Below are positions 8,266 to 15,382 of a DNA stretch of 48,419 nt, in pieces (position 1 is the first letter of the stretch; the number at the start of each line of letters is the position of its first letter). The translations under genes and the position numbers were made by a program. Source of the stretch: Candidatus Hydrogenedentota bacterium (GTDB lineage Bacteria; Hydrogenedentota; Hydrogenedentia; Hydrogenedentales; JAGMZX01); the NCBI GenBank assembly GCA_029556545.1, contig JAKQEQ010000105.1, positions 1 to 48,419 on the forward strand. The letters run 5' to 3'. Under the pieces are notes generated by a model. It searched no databases, was not told the DNA's origin, and worked only from the letters and a program-made list of their open reading frames with translations.

Positions 8266-11200
8266 CTACCCCGGCCCCGGGCAGAAGCCGTCCTCCGTAC
8301 CCGCGCCCGGACAGGCGTGGTAACCGCCCGAGTTATAGAACTGGATTAGCCGAAGCAGTTCCGTCAGCGTGATGGTCCAGCTCGGGCCGCCGGCATAGTC
8401 CGACGAATGGGGCGCGCAGGCGTGGTTGTCGCCAGGGCCCGGCACGTAGCCGTCTTCCGTATCGCCCGCGTTTTCCGCGCAGTGGAAACCGCCCGAATTG
8501 TAGAACTGGATAACCCGCAGGAGCTCGGTCAACTCGATGAAGTTGTTCCCATTCTGGTCGGCTGCGTGAAACGCGGCTTGCCCTTCACCTTCACCTTCGC
8601 CTTCGCCTTCGCCTTCGCCTTCACCTTCGCCTTCACCCTCGCCCTCGCCCTCGCCTTCGCCCTCGCCTTCGCCTTCGCCTTCGCCTTCACCTTCGCCTTC
8701 ACCCTCGCCCTCACCCTCGCCCTCACCCTCGCCCTCACCCTCGCCTTCGCCCTCACCTTCACCCTCGCCTTCGCCTTCGGCGCCGGCCGGGTACTCATAT
8801 GCGCCGATGTCGTAATTCGAACCGTCGCCGCCTGCGCCGGGACCGTCCAAACCGCGGGCGTTTCCTTCGATATCCGTCGTAACGTTGCCGAACTCCGCGA
8901 GATTGGTATTCGCGCCGGCGTCGATGCACGGCGAAGCCGCCGCGATGCGGTACGGCGTCGCGCTGCCGGGCGCGGTATCGAGTTGTGGGTCCTCGTCCAG
9001 ATTGCCCGTACCGGGGAATCCACCCTGGATATCGCTGTACGTGGCGGTTGTAACGCTGGCATTGTCGAAAACTTCGTCCGGCGAACCGGACCACAGGATG
9101 CAATTGATGACACGCGGCTGCGAACCCAGATTCGAGAGCGCGCCGCCGACGGTGGCGGCGGTGTTGTCGTAGAAGGTGCAATTCGCAATGACTGGTGCGG
9201 CCTGATAGTTGAAGACCGCGCCGCCCGGACCGCCCGTCGTGTTTCCTGCGAAGTACGAGTTGACGATCAGCGGCGCGGAGGCTTTGGCCGCCGACACGCC
9301 GGCCACGCGGCTGAAGGACGCGTTCATGAGAGCGCCGCCGGCGTCGCTGCTCTCGTTGTCGAGGAACAGACACGCCTCAATGCGCGGCGACGAACCGTTG
9401 TTGAACACGCCGCCCGCGTAAGGGCCGCCGTCGTTCGCGTCGAACGTGCAGCGGACGATAGCCGGGTCGCTGGTAAGATTGGCTACGCCGCCGCCCGCCG
9501 CCGTCGCGGTGTTCTGCGTGAACGCGCAGTCTTCGAGCACGGTCCCCGCCTCGGAAAGCTGATGGAACACGGCCCCACCGTATGCCGCGCTGTTCTGATC
9601 GAACGCGCAACGACTGACATGCGCTTCAGACTGCTCGATCTTCACAGCGCCGCCCGCTTCCGCACTGTTCCCGGCAAACCGGCAGTCCGTCACCTCGACC
9701 AGCGCGCACAAGAGATTGTAGATGCCGCCGCCGCCCTGCACGGCGATATTGTCCGTAAACAGGCAGTTCCGGACCACGAGCGACACGTCTTCGTTATACA
9801 TCCCCGCGCCCGAGTCGCCGCGGCCGCCGCGCACGACAAAGTTATCGATCACCGCGCCTTCCGCCCCCAGCACCACGTGCTGCGCGGGCGCTCCCGCGTT
9901 CGCCGTCGCGCCGTCGAGAATCGTCAGGTCTTGGCCGATTGATCGTTGATCGCGCTGCGTTTCGTCGCCCGCAAAGCCGCCATAGATCGCAACGCCCGCG
10001 GCAAGTTTGATCGCGCCACCGGCGGCGCGCGTTTCGTCATAGATTCCATCGGCTACCCAGATTTCCCCAATACCTTGCGTCTGGGCCTCATCGACCGCGG
10101 GCTGTATCTGGGTAAACGCCGTGGCCCAATTCAAGCCGTCTTCCGTGCCTGAAGTGTTGGACTTGTCGACATAGACCACATCACCTTCGCCCTCACCCTC
10201 GCCTTCACCTTCACCCTCGCCCTCGCCCTCGCCTTCTCCCTCACCTTCTCCCTCACCTTCTCCCTCACCTTCTCCCTCACCTTCTCCCTCACCTTCTCCT
10301 TCTCCTTCTCCTTCTCCTTCTCCCTCGCCCTCGCCTCCGCCTTCGCCCAACAGGCAGAAGGCCACGTCATACTCCAACGGCATGCCCTCGCCGTCACCCT
10401 CCGCGTAGCAGTAGCTGTCGCCGTCGAAGGAAGGCATCCCAACGAATGCACACGTTTCGCTGCCGGTCGCTTGAACGGACACCCATCCATCGGCCAATGT
10501 AACGGGTTCCGGCAACGTCACTTCGTAGACAAACAACGTGGCTGTAAACGTGGGCTGCGAGGGAATAGGCGCGAATAGCTGGTCGGCGATTTTGGTCGCG
10601 ATCACGTCGTATTCAACCACCTCCGCGCCATGCGCCCCGGCGTCATCGACGCAGAACGCAACGGAGAAGGTATCCGTCGCCCGTGAACAAGAGCCGCCGG
10701 TTCCTATGTTGATTTCCATTCCATACCACGACACTGCGACTATCGGCGCAGTCACCCCCGCGAAATTGTCATAGAAACGAGCGCCGTACACCGTGTCGCT
10801 AACCGGCGGCGTAGAGAGTCCTTCAAGCACCAATTCGGGATTCTGCCCAAAAAGGGCACTGGGGGGACACGTGGGTGGCTGTTCGCCTTCGCCTTCGCCT
10901 TCACCTTCGCCCTCCGCACCCGTGAGCGAAAGGCAAAACGCCCAGTCATAAGCCACCTGCGACGGCGGATTCACGCCGTCGTCGCTGTAAGAGACGCCAT
11001 CACCCTCGGCGGACGCAAGCCAAATGAGAGTGCACGTTGTCGAACTGCCGTCGGGATCTTGGATGCTGATCCACCCCGAGGCCAGATCACACGGCGTGCT
11101 CAGATCGGCGTCATATTGGCAGATTTCATAAATATATGTCGGATTTTCACCTGTCTCGTCAACGTAGCGCCCCGTGCCGACCTTCGAGGCCGGGACCACC

Positions 11201-11613
11201 TCCGAATGGAACAACGCGCCGGGTTGTCCGCCATTATCAAGGCGGAACTCGATCAAGACGCTATTCTCTTCCCTCGAGCACACTTCGGGCATCGTGGGGC
11301 CGCAAGGAAACGGCATCTCAAAGGGCGTTACATCCATTCCCCACCACCGAACATGCACAATGTCCTCCGTTATACCCGAGAAGTTGTCAACGATGGCCCC
11401 TTGGTATCCACTGACTCCGGCATAAAAACCCGGGTCCCCCGGCATTGCCAGGAGCTGGCCAAACAGCGTGTCGCTCGGGCAGACAATCCCCTTCCCCCCG
11501 CCCCCCCGATCCAGTCGTTGCCCCGAAACAGGCGCTACGGACGCACACACGACATAACACGCGGCAACCGAGATCACACCCGCAACCGAGACCGACAATC
11601 TTCCGCTTTTCAT
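8266..11613 (-). CDS. Large secreted surface protein: two repeat domains, beta-helix, Glu-Gly linkers, dockerin-like tail
   Basis: 1115 residues, with AAGGAGAG before the ATG and a signal peptide ending near VAPVSGQ. Two related beta domains (about 45-240 and 250-425, both starting CPS..LFGQ) are joined by a short Glu-Gly run. A long Glu-Gly linker (about 428-480) leads to a right-handed beta-helix of the Chlamydia-Pmp/choice-of-anchor type, opening with VYVDKSNTSGTEDGLNWATA and repeating GGxxxN/CxFxxN motifs up to about 930. A further Glu-Gly linker precedes the C-terminal tag (about 1011-1115). That tag has two LTELLR(V/L)IQFYNSGG repeats, the first preceded by an EF-hand-like DQNGNNFIELTE loop, with cysteines in FHC, HAC, HAC and a final GTEDGFCPG. 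It probably acts at the cell surface as adhesin or glycan lyase-like protein; no catalytic site was identified. Confidence 0.75.
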   Translation of the reverse strand: MKSGRLSVSVAGVISVAACYVVCASVAPVSGQRLDRGGGGKGIVCPSDTLFGQLLAMPGDPGFYAGVSGYQGAIVDNFSGITEDIVHVRWWGMDVTPFEMPFPCGPTMPEVCSREENSVLIEFRLDNGGQPGALFHSEVVPASKVGTGRYVDETGENPTYIYEICQYDADLSTPCDLASGWISIQDPDGSSTTCTLIWLASAEGDGVSYSDDGVNPPSQVAYDWAFCLSLTGAEGEGEGEGEGEQPPTCPPSALFGQNPELVLEGLSTPPVSDTVYGARFYDNFAGVTAPIVAVSWYGMEINIGTGGSCSRATDTFSVAFCVDDAGAHGAEVVEYDVIATKIADQLFAPIPSQPTFTATLFVYEVTLPEPVTLADGWVSVQATGSETCAFVGMPSFDGDSYCYAEGDGEGMPLEYDVAFCLLGEGGGEGEGEGEGEGEGEGEGEGEGEGEGEGEGEGEGEGEGEGEGEGEGEGEGEGDVVYVDKSNTSGTEDGLNWATAFTQIQPAVDEAQTQGIGEIWVADGIYDETRAAGGAIKLAAGVAIYGGFAGDETQRDQRSIGQDLTILDGATANAGAPAQHVVLGAEGAVIDNFVVRGGRGDSGAGMYNEDVSLVVRNCLFTDNIAVQGGGGIYNLLCALVEVTDCRFAGNSAEAGGAVKIEQSEAHVSRCAFDQNSAAYGGAVFHQLSEAGTVLEDCAFTQNTATAAGGGVANLTSDPAIVRCTFDANDGGPYAGGVFNNGSSPRIEACLFLDNESSDAGGALMNASFSRVAGVSAAKASAPLIVNSYFAGNTTGGPGGAVFNYQAAPVIANCTFYDNTAATVGGALSNLGSQPRVINCILWSGSPDEVFDNASVTTATYSDIQGGFPGTGNLDEDPQLDTAPGSATPYRIAAASPCIDAGANTNLAEFGNVTTDIEGNARGLDGPGAGGDGSNYDIGAYEYPAGAEGEGEGEGEGEGEGEGEGEGEGEGEGEGEGEGEGEGEGEGEGEGEGEGEGEGEGEGEGEGEGEGEGQAAFHAADQNGNNFIELTELLRVIQFYNSGGFHCAENAGDTEDGYVPGPGDNHACAPHSSDYAGGPSWTITLTELLRLIQFYNSGGYHACPGAGTEDGFCPGPG
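8582..8778 (-). repeat. Hexameric coding repeat (Glu-Gly linker before C-terminal tag)
   Basis: About 33 imperfect GGYGAR hexamers (read here as TTCGCC, TTCACC, CTCGCC, CTCACC) encode an uninterrupted Glu-Gly run. Synonymous changes are frequent, so the peptide is conserved more strictly than the DNA. Confidence 0.9.
10181..10347 (-). repeat. Hexameric coding repeat with recent 12-bp tandem amplification
   Basis: This encodes the Glu-Gly linker in front of the beta-helix. Inside it are five perfect 12-bp copies of CCTTCTCCCTCA (10232-10291), then five perfect CCTTCT hexamers (10292-10321). The perfection contrasts with the diverged flanks and indicates recent slippage. Confidence 0.9.
10882..10914 (-). 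repeat. Short Glu-Gly coding repeat
   Basis: About five hexamers encode the short linker between the first and second beta domains of the surface protein. Confidence 0.8.
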
Positions 11614-12379
11614 TCATCTCTCCTTCGCCGCTGACCACGCGCTGCGCGTGGTCGGGGCCGCTTTGCCCGGGACGGCGCACCGCCCTGAGATAAACCGTTC
11701 CTATCGCCGTGTCGATCCTCTTCCGGATCGATTCGCCGATTCCATCGACTCAAGGCCAACGCCAACGCCGCCTTCGGTCCGGGACGCAACACGCGGGCGA
11801 CCAATGGCCCATTTCCCGTCGAGCGGATGTGAACCATCGGCGCGGACTTGCCGCGGAAATCCAAAGGAAATGACGCTTCCCCCCGCCCCGACAATCCGTC
11901 CCCGCGAACAAAATCCCTTCCACAAAACACTGCATGACCCTCCACCCGGTCATGGTCCCGTTTTTCCACCCGCCCGATCCCCCGCGCATTCCCTCAGCCT
12001 CCCACCACCGCCCAACGATTCAATACCCTTCCCCCGAAGTTGTCGCACACGCCACTCCAGCGTCGCCGTCACGCTTCCCGTCGCGCGCTCGCCTTTCTCA
12101 CTATACACCCGATCCGCCAATGCGTCAATCGCAATTGTCGCCCATCAACCGACGGCACACCCGCCGCACGAAGGCTTGGCCGCGTGACGGTCAGAACCGC
12201 ATTGAAGCCAACAGCGCGCCTACTGGAATCCCACGCGTCAACGACGAACGTCTCTTGAGATGATGGCCTCACGCCCGGGTCGTTACCAAGGTCTCGCACG
12301 TGTCGAGGCACGAACACCCGTGACACGCGGCGCGGACCGCGTCACGGTCGCCCCGCCTCGCACGGTGAAACTCAAGGGC
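11614..12379. other. 766-bp region without a convincing gene
   Basis: Upstream of the surface-protein gene on the minus strand. Open frames here lack ribosome-binding sites and recognisable protein character. It holds a perfect 7-bp inverted repeat TCGATCC-N6-GGATCGA at 11712-11731, about 100 bases before the ATG at 11613 and operator-like, plus a hairpin near 12318-12347. No promoter could be assigned with confidence. Confidence 0.5.
12318..12347 (-). terminator. Candidate hairpin downstream of the propeller lipoprotein gene
   Basis: CCGTGAC (12318-12324) pairs with GTCACGG (12341-12347), and the inner GCGG/CCGC bases extend the stem with a 2-base bulge. It lies 32 bases past the stop codon at 12380 on the minus strand. 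No U-tract follows, so this is weak evidence for a terminator. Confidence 0.3.
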
Positions 12380-13786
12380 TTACCTGGCGAGTCCCGCTTC
12401 GCTTGCCCACACTTCGAGACCGTCATAAGGATTCGACAACCCCAAGAACAGTCGTCCTTCAAAGGATCTCATGGTTCGCACGCCGTAGTTGTTGTGATTG
12501 CCCAGGCCGTTCGCTGTCACGCAGTACCACGTCGCGCCGTCCTGAGTCTTGTACAAATCGCCGCCTGAATTGCCCTGTTCGAAAATGAGTTGGAGGCCGG
12601 TCAGGCATTTCTCACCGCCCAGGTATATCCCCATCATGCCCAGGAGATAGCGGGGGTGGGTCAACATGTAGGTCAAGCCGGTGACGATGTCATAGGTCCC
12701 TACATAGAACCACCCGTTATGTTCGCACATGGACCACATGTAGGAATTGCCCTTCTCTCCAAACCCGCTGCGTTCGCCGCCGATCGAACACGGGCCGGCC
12801 ACGGTCTGCCACTCGTCATTCTTGTCAATGCGCAGCAAGTCGCACGGCTTCAATCCGCCGATCATGCGGAGAATGTGATTGGCCACCGTGCCGACGTAGA
12901 GATGATCCTGCCATTCGTACATGGTCATGGCCGCCTCGTTGAGTCGACGCGGCCCACCGTGGGCGATAACACGCTTGGGCGGTTCATTCGGGTCAGGCCC
13001 GTCCAATTTCCATACTTCCGCGCCCTGTAACGGGTTGTGCGTGCCGGCGTAGAGGTAACCGTTGAAAGACCGGATGGCAAAAATGCCTTTGTTGTTCTTG
13101 TTCCCGAATCCGTCATCACTGACGATTTCAACGTCCTGGCCGTCAGTAGCGAAGATGACGTTCTTGGGACCTCCATCGTCTTCGAGAAGCCCATAGTCGT
13201 TCAGGTAGTTCATGTACAGGAGGCCCTTGTGGATGACCATGCTGCGAATGCTGCCTTCCCGATTATAGGTGTAGAAGAGCTCCCACGAGCCCGGCTCGCC
13301 GGTCCGAGACCGCCACACCGTCGTCTTGTCGCCGCGGCCGCCCGCGTAGAGATACTTAACGCCGTCGGACGCATTCCGGTATTCCTTCATGATGCGGAAT
13401 CCGTGCGGCCTGTCGCTGTCGGAAAGGTCCAGGTCGCGGGTATCCAGCACCCGCTCCCACGTGGTGGGGGAGATCTCCGGCCGGTAGCGGCGGATCTCCG
13501 GGTACACCGGTTTGTGGTCCTGGAACCCCTTCCACTGCTGGACCCGGTTCCACGTGCCGACATACAGGAAGCTCTGCGCACCTTCAGTGTCGGCTTGGTA
13601 CACCTCCATTGACCACGGGTAGTCGTTGTGGTCCAGCGCCTGGTCCGCGGCATCGAAACCGTTCAGAGCCACCTGCACGAAGTCGCCTGCGTTCAGACCT
13701 CCGGGGCCCGGTTCCGGCATGCGGTGGCACCCTCCCAGGAAAAGACAAAGGCACAGGACAACAGATGCAATCAGTCCCTTCTTCAT
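12380..13786 (-). CDS. Beta-propeller lipoprotein
   Basis: 468 residues from the ATG at 13786, with AAGGAGA 7 bases upstream. MKKGLIASVVLCLCLFLGGC is a clear lipoprotein signal (lipobox LGGC), so the mature protein should be lipid-anchored. The mature part shows about seven repeats built on LYVGT/LYAGT strands followed by VW: YVGTWN, YAGGRGDKTTVW, YAGTHN...EVW, YVGTVAN, YVGTYD and a final LFLGLSNPYDGLEVW. This predicts a propeller like that inserted in the LamG protein at 40 kb. No enzyme motif is evident, and a binding or scaffold role is inferred. The insertion sequence ends about 205 bases upstream of its start and may have replaced or moved its original promoter. Confidence 0.65.
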   Translation of the reverse strand: MKKGLIASVVLCLCLFLGGCHRMPEPGPGGLNAGDFVQVALNGFDAADQALDHNDYPWSMEVYQADTEGAQSFLYVGTWNRVQQWKGFQDHKPVYPEIRRYRPEISPTTWERVLDTRDLDLSDSDRPHGFRIMKEYRNASDGVKYLYAGGRGDKTTVWRSRTGEPGSWELFYTYNREGSIRSMVIHKGLLYMNYLNDYGLLEDDGGPKNVIFATDGQDVEIVSDDGFGNKNNKGIFAIRSFNGYLYAGTHNPLQGAEVWKLDGPDPNEPPKRVIAHGGPRRLNEAAMTMYEWQDHLYVGTVANHILRMIGGLKPCDLLRIDKNDEWQTVAGPCSIGGERSGFGEKGNSYMWSMCEHNGWFYVGTYDIVTGLTYMLTHPRYLLGMMGIYLGGEKCLTGLQLIFEQGNSGGDLYKTQDGATWYCVTANGLGNHNNYGVRTMRSFEGRLFLGLSNPYDGLEVWASEAGLAR

Positions 13787-13981
13787 ACGGATTCTCCTTC
13801 TTGTCGCGGCGGCCGCGACGAATCCTATTCTTGTTCCCCGAGAGCAACAACATAAACCGCAGGCGTCGTCGACTCCACTCCACGGCGCTCTTGGCAACAC
13901 ACCCCTCCCCGATGCAAGGATCAACGGCGCTACGGGGCCGTATCTCAACTTGCTGCGACAACTCGCGACATGCCCGAGTAT

Positions 13982-13990
13982 CCAACGTTC
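13982..13990. repeat. Left 9-bp target-site duplication
   Basis: CCAACGTTC, repeated exactly at 15206-15214, flanks the insertion sequence directly. Confidence 0.9.
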
Positions 13991-14008
13991 CTCAGTGCTC
14001 CCCAGTTT
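13991..14008. repeat. Left terminal inverted repeat of the IS
   Basis: 18 bp, 17 of 18 matching the complement of 15188-15205. Its last base is the first base of the complement of the transposase stop codon. Confidence 0.9.
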
Positions 14009-15093
14009 CATGTTGGCAAGGCGGCCAGGGCGGCGAAGGCCGTAGCGAGTGGGCACTGAGCAATTTGGATGAAATAGTTTCCGATTCGTGCCAGTGACAT
14101 CACGCGGTCGGTGCGGGTATTGGCTTTGAGTAAACGCGCGATGTCCAGGGATTCGGCGGCCGCGCCAAAGGCGCATAGGAATACGTAGGCGAGGGCCAGC
14201 ACGCAGAAGTGGCGGTCGTGGCGCTCGGGAGTGGATAGCCGTACTTCATCCAAGCCGAGGCCCCAGTTGCGGTTCTTGAGGTCCCGGAACATGGCTTCGG
14301 TCCACATGCGGCGCTTGTAAATCCTCACGATTTCCGCCGGCGGCTCGAATTCGCGATTGGTCACCAAGTACCAGGCCTCGTCGGCGTCCCTCCCGAAGAC
14401 GGTGATGAGCCGAATGGGGCCCCAGCCGCACTCGTCCATCGTCCCCCATCCCCAGTCCCGAGCGCGCCGTCCCCGCCGTATCCCCAGTTCTCTCAACGTG
14501 CCCATGTGCTGTTCCACGGCAACGTTGTGAACGTGGGACAAGCGCTGTACAAAGTGCCATCCCCTCTTTTGAATCTGCCCAAGCCACCGCACGTTTCCAA
14601 AGCCACGGTCGGCCACGAGAATCGGGACAACGCCCGGCGGGCACATCGTGGCCAACAACGCCAACGCCCGTTGTTCGGCGGCAACCATCGTACCTGCCTG
14701 CTCCTGCTCCGTGGTCCCCTTGCGCACCGTGATACACAGGAACGGCAGCGCCCGTCCGTCGCGGGGCAGGCTGAAAACCAATTGCTGGAAGGGGGCGATA
14801 TCCGTCCAATCGGCCAGCACGATCACGCGGCCCGTCGGTGGACGCAGGAACACAAACAGCGCCGCGCTGATCGCCTCTACCTCGATGGCCTCGTTGCGGA
14901 AAAAGCGCCACACGCGCTTGATACAGTGCTTGGCTCCCACCTTGCCCGACATCGCCCGCCCCAGCGCCAAGACGCCAACGCCTTTCATCAGCAACGCCGC
15001 ACTGACTATCGAGGCCAAGGTCTTGCGCCGGGACTGCCGCATCGACTGGACATATGTCATCAACCATGCCAAGATGTTGCTTGGGTCGTACAT
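14008..15093 (-). CDS. IS4-family DDE transposase
   Basis: 361 residues from the ATG at 15093, chosen because GGAGGG lies 7 bases upstream. It cuts and joins the ends of its own element. The DDE triad is visible: D95 (VLADWTD), D162 (LVADRGFG) and E266. The C-terminal IS4 signature Y-(2)-R-(3)-E-(6)-K is exact at Y259, R262, E266 and K273. The N-terminal 90 residues are helical and probably bind the ends. Length is close to the 350-400 usual for the family. The frame is intact, so the element may be active. The gene nearly fills the element and its stop codon touches the left inverted repeat. Confidence 0.95.
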   Translation of the reverse strand: MYDPSNILAWLMTYVQSMRQSRRKTLASIVSAALLMKGVGVLALGRAMSGKVGAKHCIKRVWRFFRNEAIEVEAISAALFVFLRPPTGRVIVLADWTDIAPFQQLVFSLPRDGRALPFLCITVRKGTTEQEQAGTMVAAEQRALALLATMCPPGVVPILVADRGFGNVRWLGQIQKRGWHFVQRLSHVHNVAVEQHMGTLRELGIRRGRRARDWGWGTMDECGWGPIRLITVFGRDADEAWYLVTNREFEPPAEIVRIYKRRMWTEAMFRDLKNRNWGLGLDEVRLSTPERHDRHFCVLALAYVFLCAFGAAAESLDIARLLKANTRTDRVMSLARIGNYFIQIAQCPLATAFAALAALPT

Positions 15094-15187
15094 CGCTGAA
15101 CCCTCCAAAATGAGCCTTGCTTCGCAACTTGAGCCCATTTTAGACCAGGTGACGCCGTGCACGGCCTTTATTCATGCAGCGTTCCAA

Positions 15188-15205
15188 AAACTGGGGATCA
15201 CTGAG
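15188..15205. repeat. Right terminal inverted repeat of the IS
   Basis: AAACTGGGGATCACTGAG, complementary to 13991-14008 with one mismatch. Confidence 0.9.
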
Positions 15206-15214
15206 CCAACGTTC
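15206..15214. repeat. Right 9-bp target-site duplication
   Basis: CCAACGTTC, identical to 13982-13990. Confidence 0.9.
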
Positions 15215-15382
15215 CCCTTTACTTGCGCCCCCCGGACGAGTCTAATCCACCTGTGGGAATGTCACGCCGTCACGTTACCACGGACCGGGCGGCTGGTCAA
15301 GTGACCAATAAACGATAATCCCGGCACAGCCGGACACGCAATCGCGCCATTCGCAGCCGCAAGGCGTCGGCGCTTATCCCGC

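Larger units (their letters stand above)
13991..15205 (-). mobile_element. Complete IS4-family insertion sequence, 1215 bp
   Basis: The element is bounded by 18-bp terminal inverted repeats, CTCAGTGCTCCCCAGTTT (13991-14008) and its complement at 15188-15205, with one mismatch. Outside lies a perfect 9-bp direct repeat, CCAACGTTC. It carries a single transposase gene. A 9-bp duplication and a CTnA...TCCCC-type end recall the IS10/IS50 side of IS4. Intact ends, an exact duplication and an unbroken gene point to a recent insertion between the lipoprotein gene and the rhamnosidase gene. Confidence 0.93.

Noticed and set aside
8582-8778. Possible CRISPR or microsatellite interpretation of the hexamer arrays
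   Set aside because: There are no spacers, the units stay in frame, and they encode a continuous Glu-Gly linker.
13787-14176. N-terminal extension of the propeller lipoprotein running into the IS
   Set aside because: The ATG at 13786 has a strong ribosome-binding site and begins a textbook lipoprotein signal; the upstream stretch includes IS sequence.
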